Origin: Trebonia sp963785645
Lineage (GTDB): Bacteria > Actinomycetota > Actinomycetes > Streptosporangiales > Streptosporangiaceae
Assembly: GCA_963785645.1 (NCBI GenBank)
Contig: CAWAWG010000009.1
Location: 186,001-250,000, forward strand
Reading direction: 5' to 3'
DNA length: 64,000 bases
Part shown: piece by piece, positions 33,876 through 43,181 of the stretch
How positions within the stretch are numbered: position 1 is the first letter of the stretch
Layout: each line of letters starts with the position of its first letter
Notes under the pieces: model-generated
Seen by the model: the letters and a program-made list of their open reading frames with translations, nothing else
Told to the model about the DNA's origin: nothing
The model's database searches: none
Made by a program: the position numbers and the translations under genes

Positions 33876-33898
33876 GATGCAGGAGACTCCAATCGGGG

Positions 33899-33909
33899 TC
33901 AATGTGAGT
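33899..33909. promoter_or_regulatory. operator half-site upstream of araA
   Basis: TCAATGTGAGT at 33899-33909 is identical to 36427-36437 upstream of araB. It lies 24-34 bases before the araA start, in the gap between araD and araA. Confidence 0.45.
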
Positions 33910-33940
33910 ATCGTTGACGGGAAATCGGGCGGATTGAGAC

Positions 33941-34618
33941 TCAGGGCCTTCCCGGCTGGCCGTAGACGTTCTGGTAGCGGTCGTAGAGGCGGTCAATGTC
34001 GGCATCGGCGATGGGTAGCGGCTCGCCGAGCTGACGAGCGATGTGCACGCTGCGGGCGACGTCTTCGCACATCACGGCCGCCTTGACCGCGGCCCGCGCA
34101 TCCTTGCCGATCGTGAATACCCCGTGGCTGCGCATCAGCACGGCCGCTGAGCGGTGGCCGGAGAGCGTCTCGACGATGCCCTGCCCGATGGAGTCGTCGC
34201 CGATCAGAGCGAACGGCCCGACCGGGATCTCCCCGCCGAACTCATCGGCCATCGCGGTGAGCACGCAGGGGACGGGCTCGCCGCGCGCCGCCCAGGCGGA
34301 GGCGTAGGTGGAGTGCGTGTGCACCACGCCGCCGACCTCCGGCATGTGCCGGTAGACATAGGCGTGAGCGGCGGTGTCGCTGGAGGGGGAGAGGAGGCCT
34401 TCGACCACGTTGCCTTCCAGGTCGCAGACGATCATGGATTCCGGGGTCAGCTCGTCGTAGGAGACACCACTCGGCTTGATCACCATCAGGTCGTGACCCG
34501 GGACCCGGCCCGAGACGTTGCCCGCGGTCCATACCACGAGCCCGTACCTGACGAGTTCGGCATGCAACGCGCTGACCTGGTCGCGTAGCGTCTTGAGGTG
34601 GGTGGTGAGCGCGCTCAT
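33941..34618 (-). CDS. araD: L-ribulose-5-phosphate 4-epimerase
   Basis: A 225-residue class II aldolase-family protein. The metal-binding and catalytic parts are visible: TAGNVSGRV, IKPSGVSYDELTPESMIVCDL, THSTYASAWAARG with the zinc His pair, and RSHGVFTIGK. It converts L-ribulose-5-phosphate to D-xylulose-5-phosphate. ATG 34618 overlaps the araB stop (ATGA). The longer open frame upstream to 35272 is a shadow of araB. Confidence 0.95.
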   Translation of the reverse strand: MSALTTHLKTLRDQVSALHAELVRYGLVVWTAGNVSGRVPGHDLMVIKPSGVSYDELTPESMIVCDLEGNVVEGLLSPSSDTAAHAYVYRHMPEVGGVVHTHSTYASAWAARGEPVPCVLTAMADEFGGEIPVGPFALIGDDSIGQGIVETLSGHRSAAVLMRSHGVFTIGKDARAAVKAAVMCEDVARSVHIARQLGEPLPIADADIDRLYDRYQNVYGQPGRP

Positions 34619-36309
34619 GCGGGGGTCGCTCCGTTCCTGCGGTTGCGGAGGCGGTGCAGCACGTCGTTGCCCGCCCATTCCGGTCGGCCGGAGAAGTAGT
34701 CGTGCAGGGTCCGGTACTCGGCGAAAAGCTCGTCGTAGACGTCGGCCCGGAGCGGATCCGGCATGTACGCCGTCTCGTCGATCCGGCCCATCACGGCGGA
34801 CGCGGCGGCCACATCGGTGTGCAGGCCAGCGGCGACAGCGGCGTGGATCGCCGACCCGAGCGCCGGTCCCTGGTCCGAGGTGGTCACGTAAATGGGGCGG
34901 CGCAGCACGTCGGCGTAGATCTGCATCAGCAGCCGGTTGCGCTTGAGACCGCCGGCGACGATGAATTCGGTCACCGGCAGTCCAGCGGCGTCGAACGCCT
35001 CCACAATTACCCGGGTGCCGTAGGCGGTGGCCTCGAGCAGGGCCAGGTAGACCTCTTCGGGCGTGGTGGCGAGCGTCAGGCCCGCGATTACCCCGGACAG
35101 ATGGTGATCGACGAGAACTGACCGGTTGCCGCCCATCCAGTCGAGGGCGATGAGGCCGTGCGCACCGACAGGCTGTCCCTCGCACCGGCTGGACAGATAC
35201 TCGTGGAGGCCCTGACCGCGCTCCGCGGCTTCCTCCAGGTAGCTCTCCGGTACGCCCAGTCCTGTCCACCACGCGAAGATGTCACCGACCGCGCTCTGAC
35301 CCGCCTCGTAACCGAATTTCCCCGCGATGATCCCGCCGTCCACCACACCGCAGATCCCGGGGACCTCGGCTAGCCGGTCGCCGTTCATCACGTGGCAGGT
35401 CGAGGTGCCCATGATGGCGAGCATCTGGCCCGGTGCGATCGCTTGGGCGGCCGGGGCCGTGACATGCGCGTCCACGTTACCCGTGGCGACTGCGATGCCC
35501 TCAGGAAGCCCGGTAAGCGCGGCGCCCTCGGCGGTCATCGTCCCCGCCCGGCTGCCGAGCGCGGAAAGCGGTACGCCGGCCAGCCGGGTCTGCGCGAAGT
35601 CGGCGAAGGCCGGGTTAAGCGCCTTGAGATAATCCTCCGACGGATAGTGCCCGTCCTGGTAGATCCCCTTGTAGCCGGCGGTGCAGGCGTTACGCGTCTC
35701 GACGCCGCAGAGCTGCCAGATAATCCAGTCGGCGGCCTCGATCCACCGCTCGGTCCGCCGATACGTCTCCGGGTCCTCTTCGAGGAGCTGCAGGGCCTTG
35801 GCGAATTCCCATTCGGACGAGATCCGGCCACCGTACCTCGCGATCCACGGCTCTTGGCGTGCATGGGCGAGTTCGTTGATCCGGTCGGCTTGCGGCTGCG
35901 CCGCGTGATGCTTCCACAGCTTCGGCCAGGCGTGCGGGCGGTCACGCAGCTCGGGAACCTCGCACAGCGGGGTGCCGTCTCGCAGCACCGGCAGCACGGT
36001 GCAGGCAGTGAAGTCGGTGCCGATGCCGACGACTGCCTCCGGGGCCGCCCCGGCGTCGTGCAGCGCCTCACGGACCGCGGTGCCGAGCGCGGCCCGCCAG
36101 TCGGCCGGGTCTTGGAGGGCCCAGTCGGGCGGGAGCGGCTGTCTGGTGGACGGCAGCGTCCGCTCGATCGCCCCGTGCGCGTACTCACCGACCCCGCTGC
36201 CGAGTTCCGCGCCGTCACTGGCTCGCACCACCACGGCCCGGGCCGAGAGAGTGCCGAAGTCCACGCCTATAACCAGCGGCTGCTTCCCGGCGCTGCTGTC
36301 CGCAGTCAC
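34615..36309 (-). CDS. araB: L-ribulokinase
   Basis: A 564-residue FGGY-family kinase. VIGVDFGTLSARAVVV at residues 13-28 starts the first actin-like domain, IGTDFTACTVLPVL and DWIIWQLCGVETRNACTAGYKG follow, and LDWMGGNRS and FIVAGGLKRNRLLMQIYADVLRRPI close the ATP site. It phosphorylates L-ribulose. GTG 36309 (MTADSSAGK) has GGGAG 12 bases upstream. araB-araD-araA form one minus-strand operon facing away from the LacI gene at 36710. Confidence 0.95.
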   Translation of the reverse strand: MTADSSAGKQPLVIGVDFGTLSARAVVVRASDGAELGSGVGEYAHGAIERTLPSTRQPLPPDWALQDPADWRAALGTAVREALHDAGAAPEAVVGIGTDFTACTVLPVLRDGTPLCEVPELRDRPHAWPKLWKHHAAQPQADRINELAHARQEPWIARYGGRISSEWEFAKALQLLEEDPETYRRTERWIEAADWIIWQLCGVETRNACTAGYKGIYQDGHYPSEDYLKALNPAFADFAQTRLAGVPLSALGSRAGTMTAEGAALTGLPEGIAVATGNVDAHVTAPAAQAIAPGQMLAIMGTSTCHVMNGDRLAEVPGICGVVDGGIIAGKFGYEAGQSAVGDIFAWWTGLGVPESYLEEAAERGQGLHEYLSSRCEGQPVGAHGLIALDWMGGNRSVLVDHHLSGVIAGLTLATTPEEVYLALLEATAYGTRVIVEAFDAAGLPVTEFIVAGGLKRNRLLMQIYADVLRRPIYVTTSDQGPALGSAIHAAVAAGLHTDVAAASAVMGRIDETAYMPDPLRADVYDELFAEYRTLHDYFSGRPEWAGNDVLHRLRNRRNGATPA

Positions 36310-36709
36310 GTCGTCTCGTCTCCCTTGACGGCCGGCGACGCCGGGCGTCTCGTCCGATGTTGCGGCTGGATGTCGTCCAAGCGGCCCGGGTGTAGCAACC
36401 GCCCGTGGCTCAGATTGTTAACGTGCTCAATGTGAGTGTCAATACCCCGATGTCATCTCGTTACGATGATGCCTGTGGGCTCTCGCCGGCGTACCTGCCC
36501 ACGCTCCGATCCATGTGAGCTGTGCAGATGCAGGAAAGTGATAAGTCGAACTGTTTGGCGCGTTGACAGGTTAGTCTGTTAACGCTCACAATCAAGCTGC
36601 TGAAGCTGCTGTGGACGCAAGGCCTGGCGACCCGGACACCGGCCGACGTCGGGGGATAGAGTGTTGACGCAGCGAGATGGACTAACTCGACAATCAATTG
36701 GGGTACTAC
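36310..36709. promoter_or_regulatory. divergent araB-lacI control region
   Basis: A 400-bp AT-rich gap with the promoters of araB (leftward) and the LacI gene (rightward). TCAATGTGAGT at 36427-36437 recurs upstream of araA. TGTTAACGCTCACA at 36577-36590 has LacI-operator layout and overlaps the downstream side of a TTGACA (36563-36568) promoter for lacI. TTGTTAACGTGCTCAA at 36415-36430 is a third, partly overlapping element. Confidence 0.55.
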
Positions 36710-37723
36710 GTGGTCAGACCCGCCAGGGAGCCGGCGATGACCGACGTCGCCAAGTTGGCAGGCGTCTCGCACCAGACCGTCTCGCGGGTGCTGAATGACC
36801 ATCCGAATGTCCGGGAGCAGACCAGGCTGCGGGTGCAGGCAGCCATCAGCGAACTCGGCTACCGGCCGAACAAGGCCGCCCGCCTCCTTGTGACGGGGAC
36901 GTCCCAGGTCATCGGGGTTGTGTCTCGGTCATCCACGTTGTACGGGCCTGCCTCCACCCTCAGCTCTCTCGCGGAGGAGGCCGTCAGGCGGGGCTTCACG
37001 GTCAACGTGGAGAGCGTCCGCACGCTGGACCGGCAGCCGATCGCCGACGCGATCGGCCGCCACCTTGACCAGCGGGTCGCGGGCCTGGTCATCATCGCCC
37101 CGGTGCAGTCGGCCAACGAAGCGCTCGACGACCTTCCAGAGGACATTCCGCTGGTGACCATCGACGGCGATCCCGACCGGCCGACAGAACTGGTAACCGT
37201 GGACCAGGAGGCCGGCGCGTACGCCGCGACGAGGCACCTGCTCGATGCGGGGCACTCCACCGTCTGGCACGTCTCAGGCCCCGATGACTGGTTCGACTCC
37301 CGCGGCCGCGTCGCCGGCTGGCGACGGGCACTGACCGAGGCGGGCGCGGAGATTCCCCCGCTCATGTCGGCGGACTGGCTTGCCTCGTCCGGATACCGCA
37401 ACGGCCAGATCCTGGCCCGGATGAGCGACGTTACGGCGGTCTTCGCGGCCAACGACCACTTGGCGCTTGGCATTCTGCGTGCCTTGCACGAACGGGGCCG
37501 CCAGGTTCCCGGCGACGTCAGCGTGGTCGGCTACGACGATGTGCCCGAGGCCGCGTACTACATTCCACCCCTCACCACCGTCCGCCCAGACTTCGATGCG
37601 ATCGCCGCCGCCAGCCTCGACCTGCTCCTGGCCCAGATCACCAGCGGCCAACGCCTGGGTCACCGCCGCGTCCTCACCCCCACCCTGGTAACCCGCGAAT
37701 CGGTAGCCCCTCCGCGCTTGTAA
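36710..37723 (+). CDS. LacI-family regulator of the arabinose locus
   Basis: A 337-residue repressor from GTG 36710. Residues 10-65 are the LacI HTH and hinge helix (MTDVAKLAGVSHQTVSRVLNDH... GYRPNKAARLLVTG). The rest is a PBP1-type sensor (SGPDDWFDSRGRVAGW, VFAANDHLALGILRAL, VSVVGYDDVPEAAYYIPPLTTV). LacI-type arabinose regulators are released by L-arabinose. It is divergent from araBDA and its likely operators lie in the shared promoter region. A TTG start at 36698 would add four residues. Confidence 0.93.
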   Translation: MVRPAREPAMTDVAKLAGVSHQTVSRVLNDHPNVREQTRLRVQAAISELGYRPNKAARLLVTGTSQVIGVVSRSSTLYGPASTLSSLAEEAVRRGFTVNVESVRTLDRQPIADAIGRHLDQRVAGLVIIAPVQSANEALDDLPEDIPLVTIDGDPDRPTELVTVDQEAGAYAATRHLLDAGHSTVWHVSGPDDWFDSRGRVAGWRRALTEAGAEIPPLMSADWLASSGYRNGQILARMSDVTAVFAANDHLALGILRALHERGRQVPGDVSVVGYDDVPEAAYYIPPLTTVRPDFDAIAAASLDLLLAQITSGQRLGHRRVLTPTLVTRESVAPPRL

Positions 37724-37745
37724 CACGACCCCCTGAACTCGATTT

Positions 37746-37791
37746 CATGAAATATCCGGCATGTCGCGGCGCGCCAGCGCCCGACATGCCG
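37746..37791 (-). repeat. palindromic repeat copy d (reverse orientation)
   Basis: CCGGCATGTCG (37756-37766) and CGACATGCCG (37782-37791) flank the reverse complement of the core found in copies a-c, and ATTTCATGAAAT precedes it. It lies 30 bases after the LacI stop. Confidence 0.8.
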
Positions 37792-37852
37792 TAGAACGGT
37801 CATCCGAACGGAATCGTGTGATAAGCGGTCCCCTTCGGATGCCTGATAAAGC

Positions 37853-37893
37853 GTCGCGGGCTGGTGCGATCTCCACTCGCACCAGCCCGCGAC
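37853..37893. terminator. bidirectional terminator between lacI and pckG
   Basis: A perfect 17-bp stem (37853-37869 with 37877-37893) around TCTCCAC. It ends 23 bases before the stop of the minus-strand pckG and lies between two convergent genes, so it can end transcripts from both sides. Confidence 0.85.
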
Positions 37894-37915
37894 TTCCTGG
37901 TGTTGCCGTTGGTTC

Positions 37916-39748
37916 TTAGTCGCCGAGAGCCTCGGTGACCCGGCGGTGCGCCGCCCAGATCTCCTCCGGGAGATTGGCGAACTGCTCCAGGTGCGCCTGG
38001 CGGAAGCCCATCTCCTGCTTCCAGCGGGCGACGTCGATGGTGAGCAGCTTGTCGAGGTCGGCCGGGTCGATCTCAAGGCCGTCGGTGTTGAGCTCGTCCT
38101 TGGCGGGCAGGATGCCGACCGGCGACGTCACGCCGGACACCTCGCCGTCGCGCAGTTGCATCAGCCACAGCAGGGCGCGCAGGTTGTCACGGTAGCCCGG
38201 CCAGAGGAAGTGACCGTCCCCGGCGTCCCGCTGGAACCAGTTGACGTGGGCGAAGATCGGCTTGTCGGTGCACTCGCCGATGATCTTCAGCCAGTGCGCC
38301 GCGTAGGCGCCCTCGGGGTAGGACATGAACGGGCGCATGGACATCGGGTCGTAGCGGAGTTGGCCGTCGAGGCCGTCGGCGGCGAAGGTCGCCTCGGCGC
38401 CGAGGGTGAGACCGTCATACACCCCTTCGGCAACGTCCAGGATCGCGCGGATCAATGGCTCGCGGTCCCGGGTCCGGCCGCCGAAGATGATGCCGTCGAT
38501 CGGCACGCCGACCGGATTGTCGTAGTCGCCCGCTATATTCGGCACGTTGGCCAGGGTGGTGGTGAACCGGCTGTTCGGGTGTGCCCACGGTTCGTCCGCC
38601 TCCTGCGGCGAGCGGTCGGCGATGCGGTTGCCCTTCCAGTCGAGCCAGCCGTCGAGGTCGGCCGGCGGGTTGGGCGTACGGCCCTCGAACCAGACCTCGT
38701 GGGTCTTGGCGTTGTAGGCGACGTTCGTGAAGATGGCGCGCGTGCCCGGTGCCACCGACTCGATCGCGCCGGGGTTGGTCTTCTCGTTGGTGTCCTTGGC
38801 CACGCCGAACACGCCGAACTCGGGGTTCATCCCGTAGAGGCGCCCGTCGGAGCCCACCCACATCCAGGCGATGTCGTCGCCGTAGAACTCGACGTAGTAG
38901 CGGTCGCCGAGCGCGTCGGGGGAAAGGGTCATCGCGAGGTTGGTCTTACCGGAAGCAGAAGGGAAGCCGCCCGCGATGTGCCACTTCTTGCCGGTCACCT
39001 TGTCGGTGATGCCAAGCAGCATGAACTGTTCCGCGAGGAACGACCCGGAGGACCAGCCGTCGTAGGCGGCCTGCCGCAGTCCGTGCGCGATCTTGCCGAG
39101 CAGCGCGTTGCCGCCGTAGGACGAGCCGAAGTGAAGGATCGTCCGCTCGTCGGCGACGGTGACGAAGTAGCGCTTGTCCTCCGCGGTGCCCTGGCCCAGG
39201 TTCTCCAGATCGCCGGTCACGTGCACGGCCCGGACGAAGCTGTCCGGGTCGGCCAGGTTGTTGATGAACTCGACGCCCACCCGTGCCATCCGGTTCATGT
39301 GCAGGACGACGCTGCGGTTGTCGGTCAGTTCGACGCCCGCAGCGTACTTCTCCAGCGGAGACCCGGGAGCGGACATCAGGTAGGGGATGACGTACATGGT
39401 CTTGCCGCGGGAGGCGCCGGTCATCAGGCCGGTGAGCTTGGCCTTCATCTCATCGGACGGGTACCAGTTGTCGTAGACGCCCTTGTCGGCCGGGTCGCTC
39501 GTCGCGACGATCGTGCGCTCTTCCGAGCGGGCGGTGTCCTTGTGGTAGCTGCGGGAGTAGTAGACGCCTTCGCCTGCCGGCAGGATCTCGCCAGCCGCCA
39601 GGGCCTCCTGGATCAGCCGGTCGTCGTCTTCGGCGCTGACGACCTCGATGTTGGCCGCGCCAGTGATCCCAGCCCAGTAGCGGACGTACTCGCGCACGCG
39701 GTCGTTTTTCAGATAGGCGGCTTCCAGGATGGCATCAACATCGGCCAC
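37916..39748 (-). CDS. pckG: phosphoenolpyruvate carboxykinase (GTP)
   Basis: A 610-residue GTP-dependent PEPCK. The phosphate-binding loop GGFPSASGKTNLAM is near residue 260, the metal-binding DDIAWMW near 290, and the mobile lid region PGAIESVAPGTRAI and GNRIADRSPQE follow. It converts oxaloacetate and GTP to PEP, carbon dioxide and GDP, and is the main gluconeogenic entry in actinomycetes growing on acids. GTG 39748 has AGAGGA eight bases upstream. Length and motifs are complete. Confidence 0.96.
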   Translation of the reverse strand: MADVDAILEAAYLKNDRVREYVRYWAGITGAANIEVVSAEDDDRLIQEALAAGEILPAGEGVYYSRSYHKDTARSEERTIVATSDPADKGVYDNWYPSDEMKAKLTGLMTGASRGKTMYVIPYLMSAPGSPLEKYAAGVELTDNRSVVLHMNRMARVGVEFINNLADPDSFVRAVHVTGDLENLGQGTAEDKRYFVTVADERTILHFGSSYGGNALLGKIAHGLRQAAYDGWSSGSFLAEQFMLLGITDKVTGKKWHIAGGFPSASGKTNLAMTLSPDALGDRYYVEFYGDDIAWMWVGSDGRLYGMNPEFGVFGVAKDTNEKTNPGAIESVAPGTRAIFTNVAYNAKTHEVWFEGRTPNPPADLDGWLDWKGNRIADRSPQEADEPWAHPNSRFTTTLANVPNIAGDYDNPVGVPIDGIIFGGRTRDREPLIRAILDVAEGVYDGLTLGAEATFAADGLDGQLRYDPMSMRPFMSYPEGAYAAHWLKIIGECTDKPIFAHVNWFQRDAGDGHFLWPGYRDNLRALLWLMQLRDGEVSGVTSPVGILPAKDELNTDGLEIDPADLDKLLTIDVARWKQEMGFRQAHLEQFANLPEEIWAAHRRVTEALGD

Positions 39749-40325
39749 GTAATCGGTCCTCTCCGTCCGTCAAGCTCATCGCTTGAGAAGTTGGCGATTT
39801 ATTCATCTTGACAGGAGAACGCCGGTTATTGCAGTGAGGGATCTATCACGCTCTTCGCATTGTTCGTAACGGAGAGTATTTATGACATGTCCCCGGGGAG
39901 TACGCCAAGCTTGCGGCGTATGGCTCGCACTTTGGTCTAGGCCAGCCAGCGTGACCTGGGACAACGTGATTTCCGCGACATTGACGGCGGGTCCAAGATG
40001 AGCTTGTGCGAAGCTTCACAAGTCGTAAGGCTCTTCTCAAGCCGTGGACAGCGTCTTGCTCGCCCGGAGAAGGCGCTTCTCAAGGTAGGGCGCGGTGGTC
40101 AGCGCGTAGGCGCCCGTCAGGTGATGACTGTCCTGATAAACCAGGATATTTCCGACGATAGGCGGGCAACTGGTTGCCGCCATGGCGTTTACGGCCGGCC
40201 GGTGCCCTCCCGCGGGCGCCAGGCAGTGCCCGCGTAGGCTTAATCGGCCCACGGCGGAGGATCGGCGGAGGATCAGCGGTGGATGCACGGCGGCTGAGCG
40301 GTAACCGAGGAAGGGACGAAGCGAC
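39749..40325. other. divergent intergenic region without a visible gene
   Basis: These 577 bases hold the promoters of pckG and the FAH-family gene. I see no conserved motif, RNA or repeat. Open frames on both strands have no ribosome-binding site. Confidence 0.4.
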
Positions 40326-41186
40326 ATGCGCTTGATGCGGATCGGAGAGGCAGGCGGCGAACGCCCGGTCGTCTGGATCGATGAAGGTCACTATGTGGAC
40401 GTATCGGACCAGTTCCGCGACTTCGACGAGGCGTTCTTCGGTTCAGGCGGGATCGAGCAGGTCCGGACCCTCGCCGCGGAGCGGACGGCGGGCGGCCAGG
40501 TGTCCGCGTTCGGCGGGGAACGGATCGGGGCGCCGATCGCCCGTCCGCACCAGATCATCTGCGTGGGGCTCAACTACGCCGACCACGCGAAGGAGACCGG
40601 CCAGGCGATCCCGGCCGAGCCGATCCTGTTCAACAAGGCGCCGAACACGCTGATCGGCCCGAACGACGACGTGCGCCTGCCGCGCGGCAGTGTCAAGACC
40701 GACTGGGAGGTCGAGCTCGGCGTCGTCATCGGCCAGCGCAGTTCCTACCTTGAGACGGACGACGACGCGCTCGCCGCCATCGCCGGGTACACCCTCGTTA
40801 ACGATGTGAGCGAGCGGGAGTTCCAGCAGGAACGCGGCGGCCAGTGGGTCAAGGGCAAGTCGGCCGAGACGTTCAACCCCGCGGGACCCTGGCTGGCCAC
40901 CCCGGACGAGGTCGAGGACGTCCGCGACCTCGACCTGTGGCTGGATGTCAGCGGGGTGCGCAGGCAGACCGGCTCCACCAAGACGATGATCTTCGACCCC
41001 CTCTTCATCGTCCGCTACATCAGCCAGTTCATGGTCCTCGAGCCCGGAGACCTGATCAACACGGGCACCCCGCCCGGCGTTGGCCTCGGGATGAAGCCGC
41101 CGCTCTACCTGGCCGAGGGCGATGTCATGGAACTGGGCGTCACGGGCCTGGGTACGCAGCGCCAGCGCATCATCGGGCCGAGGTGA
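40326..41186 (+). CDS. fumarylacetoacetate hydrolase-family protein
   Basis: A 286-residue FAH-fold protein starting ATG 40326. The first 75 residues are the variable N-terminal domain, followed by the family core: VGLNYADHAKETG near residue 80, EPILFNKAPNTLIGPND, WEVELGVVIGQRS (metal-binding Glu near 125-127), VNDVSEREFQ and TPPGVGLGMKPP near the end. Members hydrolyse or decarboxylate beta-dicarbonyl compounds of aromatic or sugar acid degradation (2-keto-4-pentenoate hydratase or acylpyruvase-like); the sugar locus beside it suggests but does not show a role in pentose acid use. No further pathway genes are adjacent. Confidence 0.9.
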   Translation: MRLMRIGEAGGERPVVWIDEGHYVDVSDQFRDFDEAFFGSGGIEQVRTLAAERTAGGQVSAFGGERIGAPIARPHQIICVGLNYADHAKETGQAIPAEPILFNKAPNTLIGPNDDVRLPRGSVKTDWEVELGVVIGQRSSYLETDDDALAAIAGYTLVNDVSEREFQQERGGQWVKGKSAETFNPAGPWLATPDEVEDVRDLDLWLDVSGVRRQTGSTKTMIFDPLFIVRYISQFMVLEPGDLINTGTPPGVGLGMKPPLYLAEGDVMELGVTGLGTQRQRIIGPR

Positions 41187-41388
41187 CGCCGGCGGTACGG
41201 ACGAACGGCCGCCGTTGGCTGCCCGCACATTACCGCTAAGAAGGTCCCCCTACCTGGTCTGATCGTTGCGTGAAACTCTTCGTTGCTGTTCCGCAACAGG
41301 TCTTGTGATAACTCAGAGTTATCGGGTAGACACTGGCTGTAGGAAAGTACCGGGGCTGCATAGCCGGGGCTTCATGGGGGGCAAACTA

Positions 41389-41967
41389 ATGGCCAGAATC
41401 GCATCTTGCGTCCTGGCGGCGGCGGCCGCTACAGCCCTAGGGCTGATTCCGGCTGTCGCGTCAGCCGCGACGGACGGACCAACCGCGCTCGCGTACTCGT
41501 CCACCGGGCCGAGCGCGGGCGACCCGGACACGACGGTTACCTTCACCGTCACATCGGGTGAACTATCGATGACCGCGCCCGCGAGCGTCAACCTGGGCAG
41601 TGGCGCTCCGGGTACCACGATCACCGGGGCAGTGGGCGCGGTCACCGTGACCGACGACCGTGCGCTCCTGTCCGCGAGCTGGACGACCACCGCATCCTCG
41701 TCGGACTGGACCACGGGCGGCGCCACCGGGCCCGAGACCATCCCGGCGACCGACGTCGGGTATACCCCGGGCTCGATCACCACCACCGGGACCATCACCG
41801 CGACCGGAACTCCGATCACGCTGTCGAGCACCGCCGCTACGGTCGTCACCGGGACCGCCGGCGTCGGCGACAACACCGCGTCATGGAACCCGAATCTCGC
41901 GGTCGCGGTGCCCGCGGCCGCGGTCGGCGGCGCCTACACCGGAACGCTTACCCAGTCCGTTTCCTAA
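41389..41967 (+). CDS. small secreted WxL-like surface protein
   Basis: A 192-residue exported protein from ATG 41389 (GGGGG eight bases upstream). Residues 1-27 are a signal peptide (CVLAAAAATALGLIPAVASA). The mature part is beta-rich, Thr/Ser/Gly/Ala-rich, and begins SGELSMTAPASVNLGSGAPGTT. It contains VTDDRALLSASWTTTASSSDW, close to the pattern of the first motif of WxL domains (VTDxR...GW-x-L), and ends ASWNPNLAVAVPAAAVGGAYTGTLTQSVS. The same domain recurs at the C terminus of the giant protein ending at 53154. The 42113 gene follows after 145 bases and looks like a WxLIP partner. Assignment as a true WxL family member is by pattern only. Confidence 0.7.
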   Translation: MARIASCVLAAAAATALGLIPAVASAATDGPTALAYSSTGPSAGDPDTTVTFTVTSGELSMTAPASVNLGSGAPGTTITGAVGAVTVTDDRALLSASWTTTASSSDWTTGGATGPETIPATDVGYTPGSITTTGTITATGTPITLSSTAATVVTGTAGVGDNTASWNPNLAVAVPAAAVGGAYTGTLTQSVS

Positions 41968-42112
41968 CGGCACCGCTTCTCGGGCGGCACCGCGTCCGTC
42001 AGGACCGGCGGGACTTATCACTCTCAACCGAATCGTGGCCGGGCGATCCCGGCCACGACCATATGGTCCGTGCCCACGGCGCGGCCAGGACCAGTAACCA
42101 TGGGGAGACGGC

Positions 42113-43123
42113 ATGCGCCGCTTGATCAGCGCCATGATGTTCGCGCTGACCACAGGTATTTTGAGCGCCTTCGGCCCGGTGGCGGGCGCGGCGACTCCGG
42201 CGCGGGCTTCGGCCGTGCCGGAGTCGCCCGGGCAGTTCGGCGTCCGGCTGGTAGACGTGCCGGTGTCGGAGGCGGACAATCCGCGCGCCATGCGGTACAT
42301 CATCGACTACCTGCCGACCGGGAGCATCGTCCACCGCAGAATCCTGATCCTGAACGATGAGCCGAAGCCGGCGACCTTCACTGTGTATCCCGACGCCGCG
42401 CACATCGCCAACGGCCTGTTCACCGGTGACAGCGGGGCGACCATCAACGAGCTGACCTACTGGATCAGCGTGCAGCATCCGACGGTCACCCTGGCGGCCG
42501 GGGCGTCCGCCATGGACATGGTCACGATCAAGGTGCCGCCGGGTGCGACCCGGGGTGAGCACTACGGCGTCATCTGGGTGCAGCAGTCGGCCCAGTCGAA
42601 TGAGAAAAGCGGCTTCGGCCTCACCGAGATATCCCGGGTCGGGGTCCGCGTCTACCTGGCGGTGGGCCAGGGCGGCGCCCCGCCGACCAGCTTCACCATC
42701 GCCTCCGTCACCGGACGCCGGTCGGCCTCCGGCCAGCCGGCCGTCGTCGCCCGCGTCCAGAACACCGGCGGCCGGGCGGTAGACCTGAACGGCACCGTCC
42801 GGCTGTCGGACGGTCCAGGCGGCAGCAGTTCGGGGCCCTTCCGGGCGGAGCAGATCGCCACGGTCGCGCCGGGCCAGTGGTGGAACATGACCTTCCTGCT
42901 GCCCAAGAGCCTGCCTAACGGCTCCTGGCGGGCCACGGTCAGCCTGGTAAGCGGGATCACCACGGCCACCGGCACGGCCACCGTTCGGTTCGACGCGGCC
43001 GTGGCGGCACCGGCCGGCCTGTCCTCGATGCAGTGGGTCTGGCTCGCGCTCGGCGGCATCGTCCTCGTTCTCGCGATGGGCGGGTACGCGCTGCGGCACC
43101 GCCGCAGTCGCCTTCCGGCATGA
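42113..43123 (+). CDS. DUF916/WxLIP-like membrane-anchored surface protein
   Basis: A 336-residue protein with a signal peptide (about 1-25), an Ig-like domain (about 45-155: RYIIDYLPTGSIVHRRILILNDEPKPATFTV...ASAMDMVTIKVPPGATRGEHYGVIWVQ), a second beta domain (about 190-290) and one C-terminal membrane helix (WVWLALGGIVLVLAMGGYAL) ending in Arg/His residues. Its order and motifs resemble WxL-interacting proteins (DUF916), which bind WxL proteins and peptidoglycan in Firmicutes. It sits between two genes with secreted beta-rich products. Confidence 0.75.
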   Translation: MRRLISAMMFALTTGILSAFGPVAGAATPARASAVPESPGQFGVRLVDVPVSEADNPRAMRYIIDYLPTGSIVHRRILILNDEPKPATFTVYPDAAHIANGLFTGDSGATINELTYWISVQHPTVTLAAGASAMDMVTIKVPPGATRGEHYGVIWVQQSAQSNEKSGFGLTEISRVGVRVYLAVGQGGAPPTSFTIASVTGRRSASGQPAVVARVQNTGGRAVDLNGTVRLSDGPGGSSSGPFRAEQIATVAPGQWWNMTFLLPKSLPNGSWRATVSLVSGITTATGTATVRFDAAVAAPAGLSSMQWVWLALGGIVLVLAMGGYALRHRRSRLPA

Positions 43124-43145
43124 CCGCCCGACCCGGCCAGCCGCG

Positions 43146-43181
43146 GCCATCCGCCGCCAGCCGCGGCTGGCGGCGGATGGC
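43146..43181. terminator. 36-bp perfect palindrome, bidirectional terminator
   Basis: 18-bp arms without a spacer form an uninterrupted palindrome between the convergent 42113 (plus) and 43181 (minus) genes. Pairing without a loop would leave a few unpaired bases at the tip. No T tract. Confidence 0.8.

Noticed and set aside
34619..35272. N-terminal extension of AraD
   Set aside because: This part is the antisense-frame shadow of araB; the AraD family starts at 34618.
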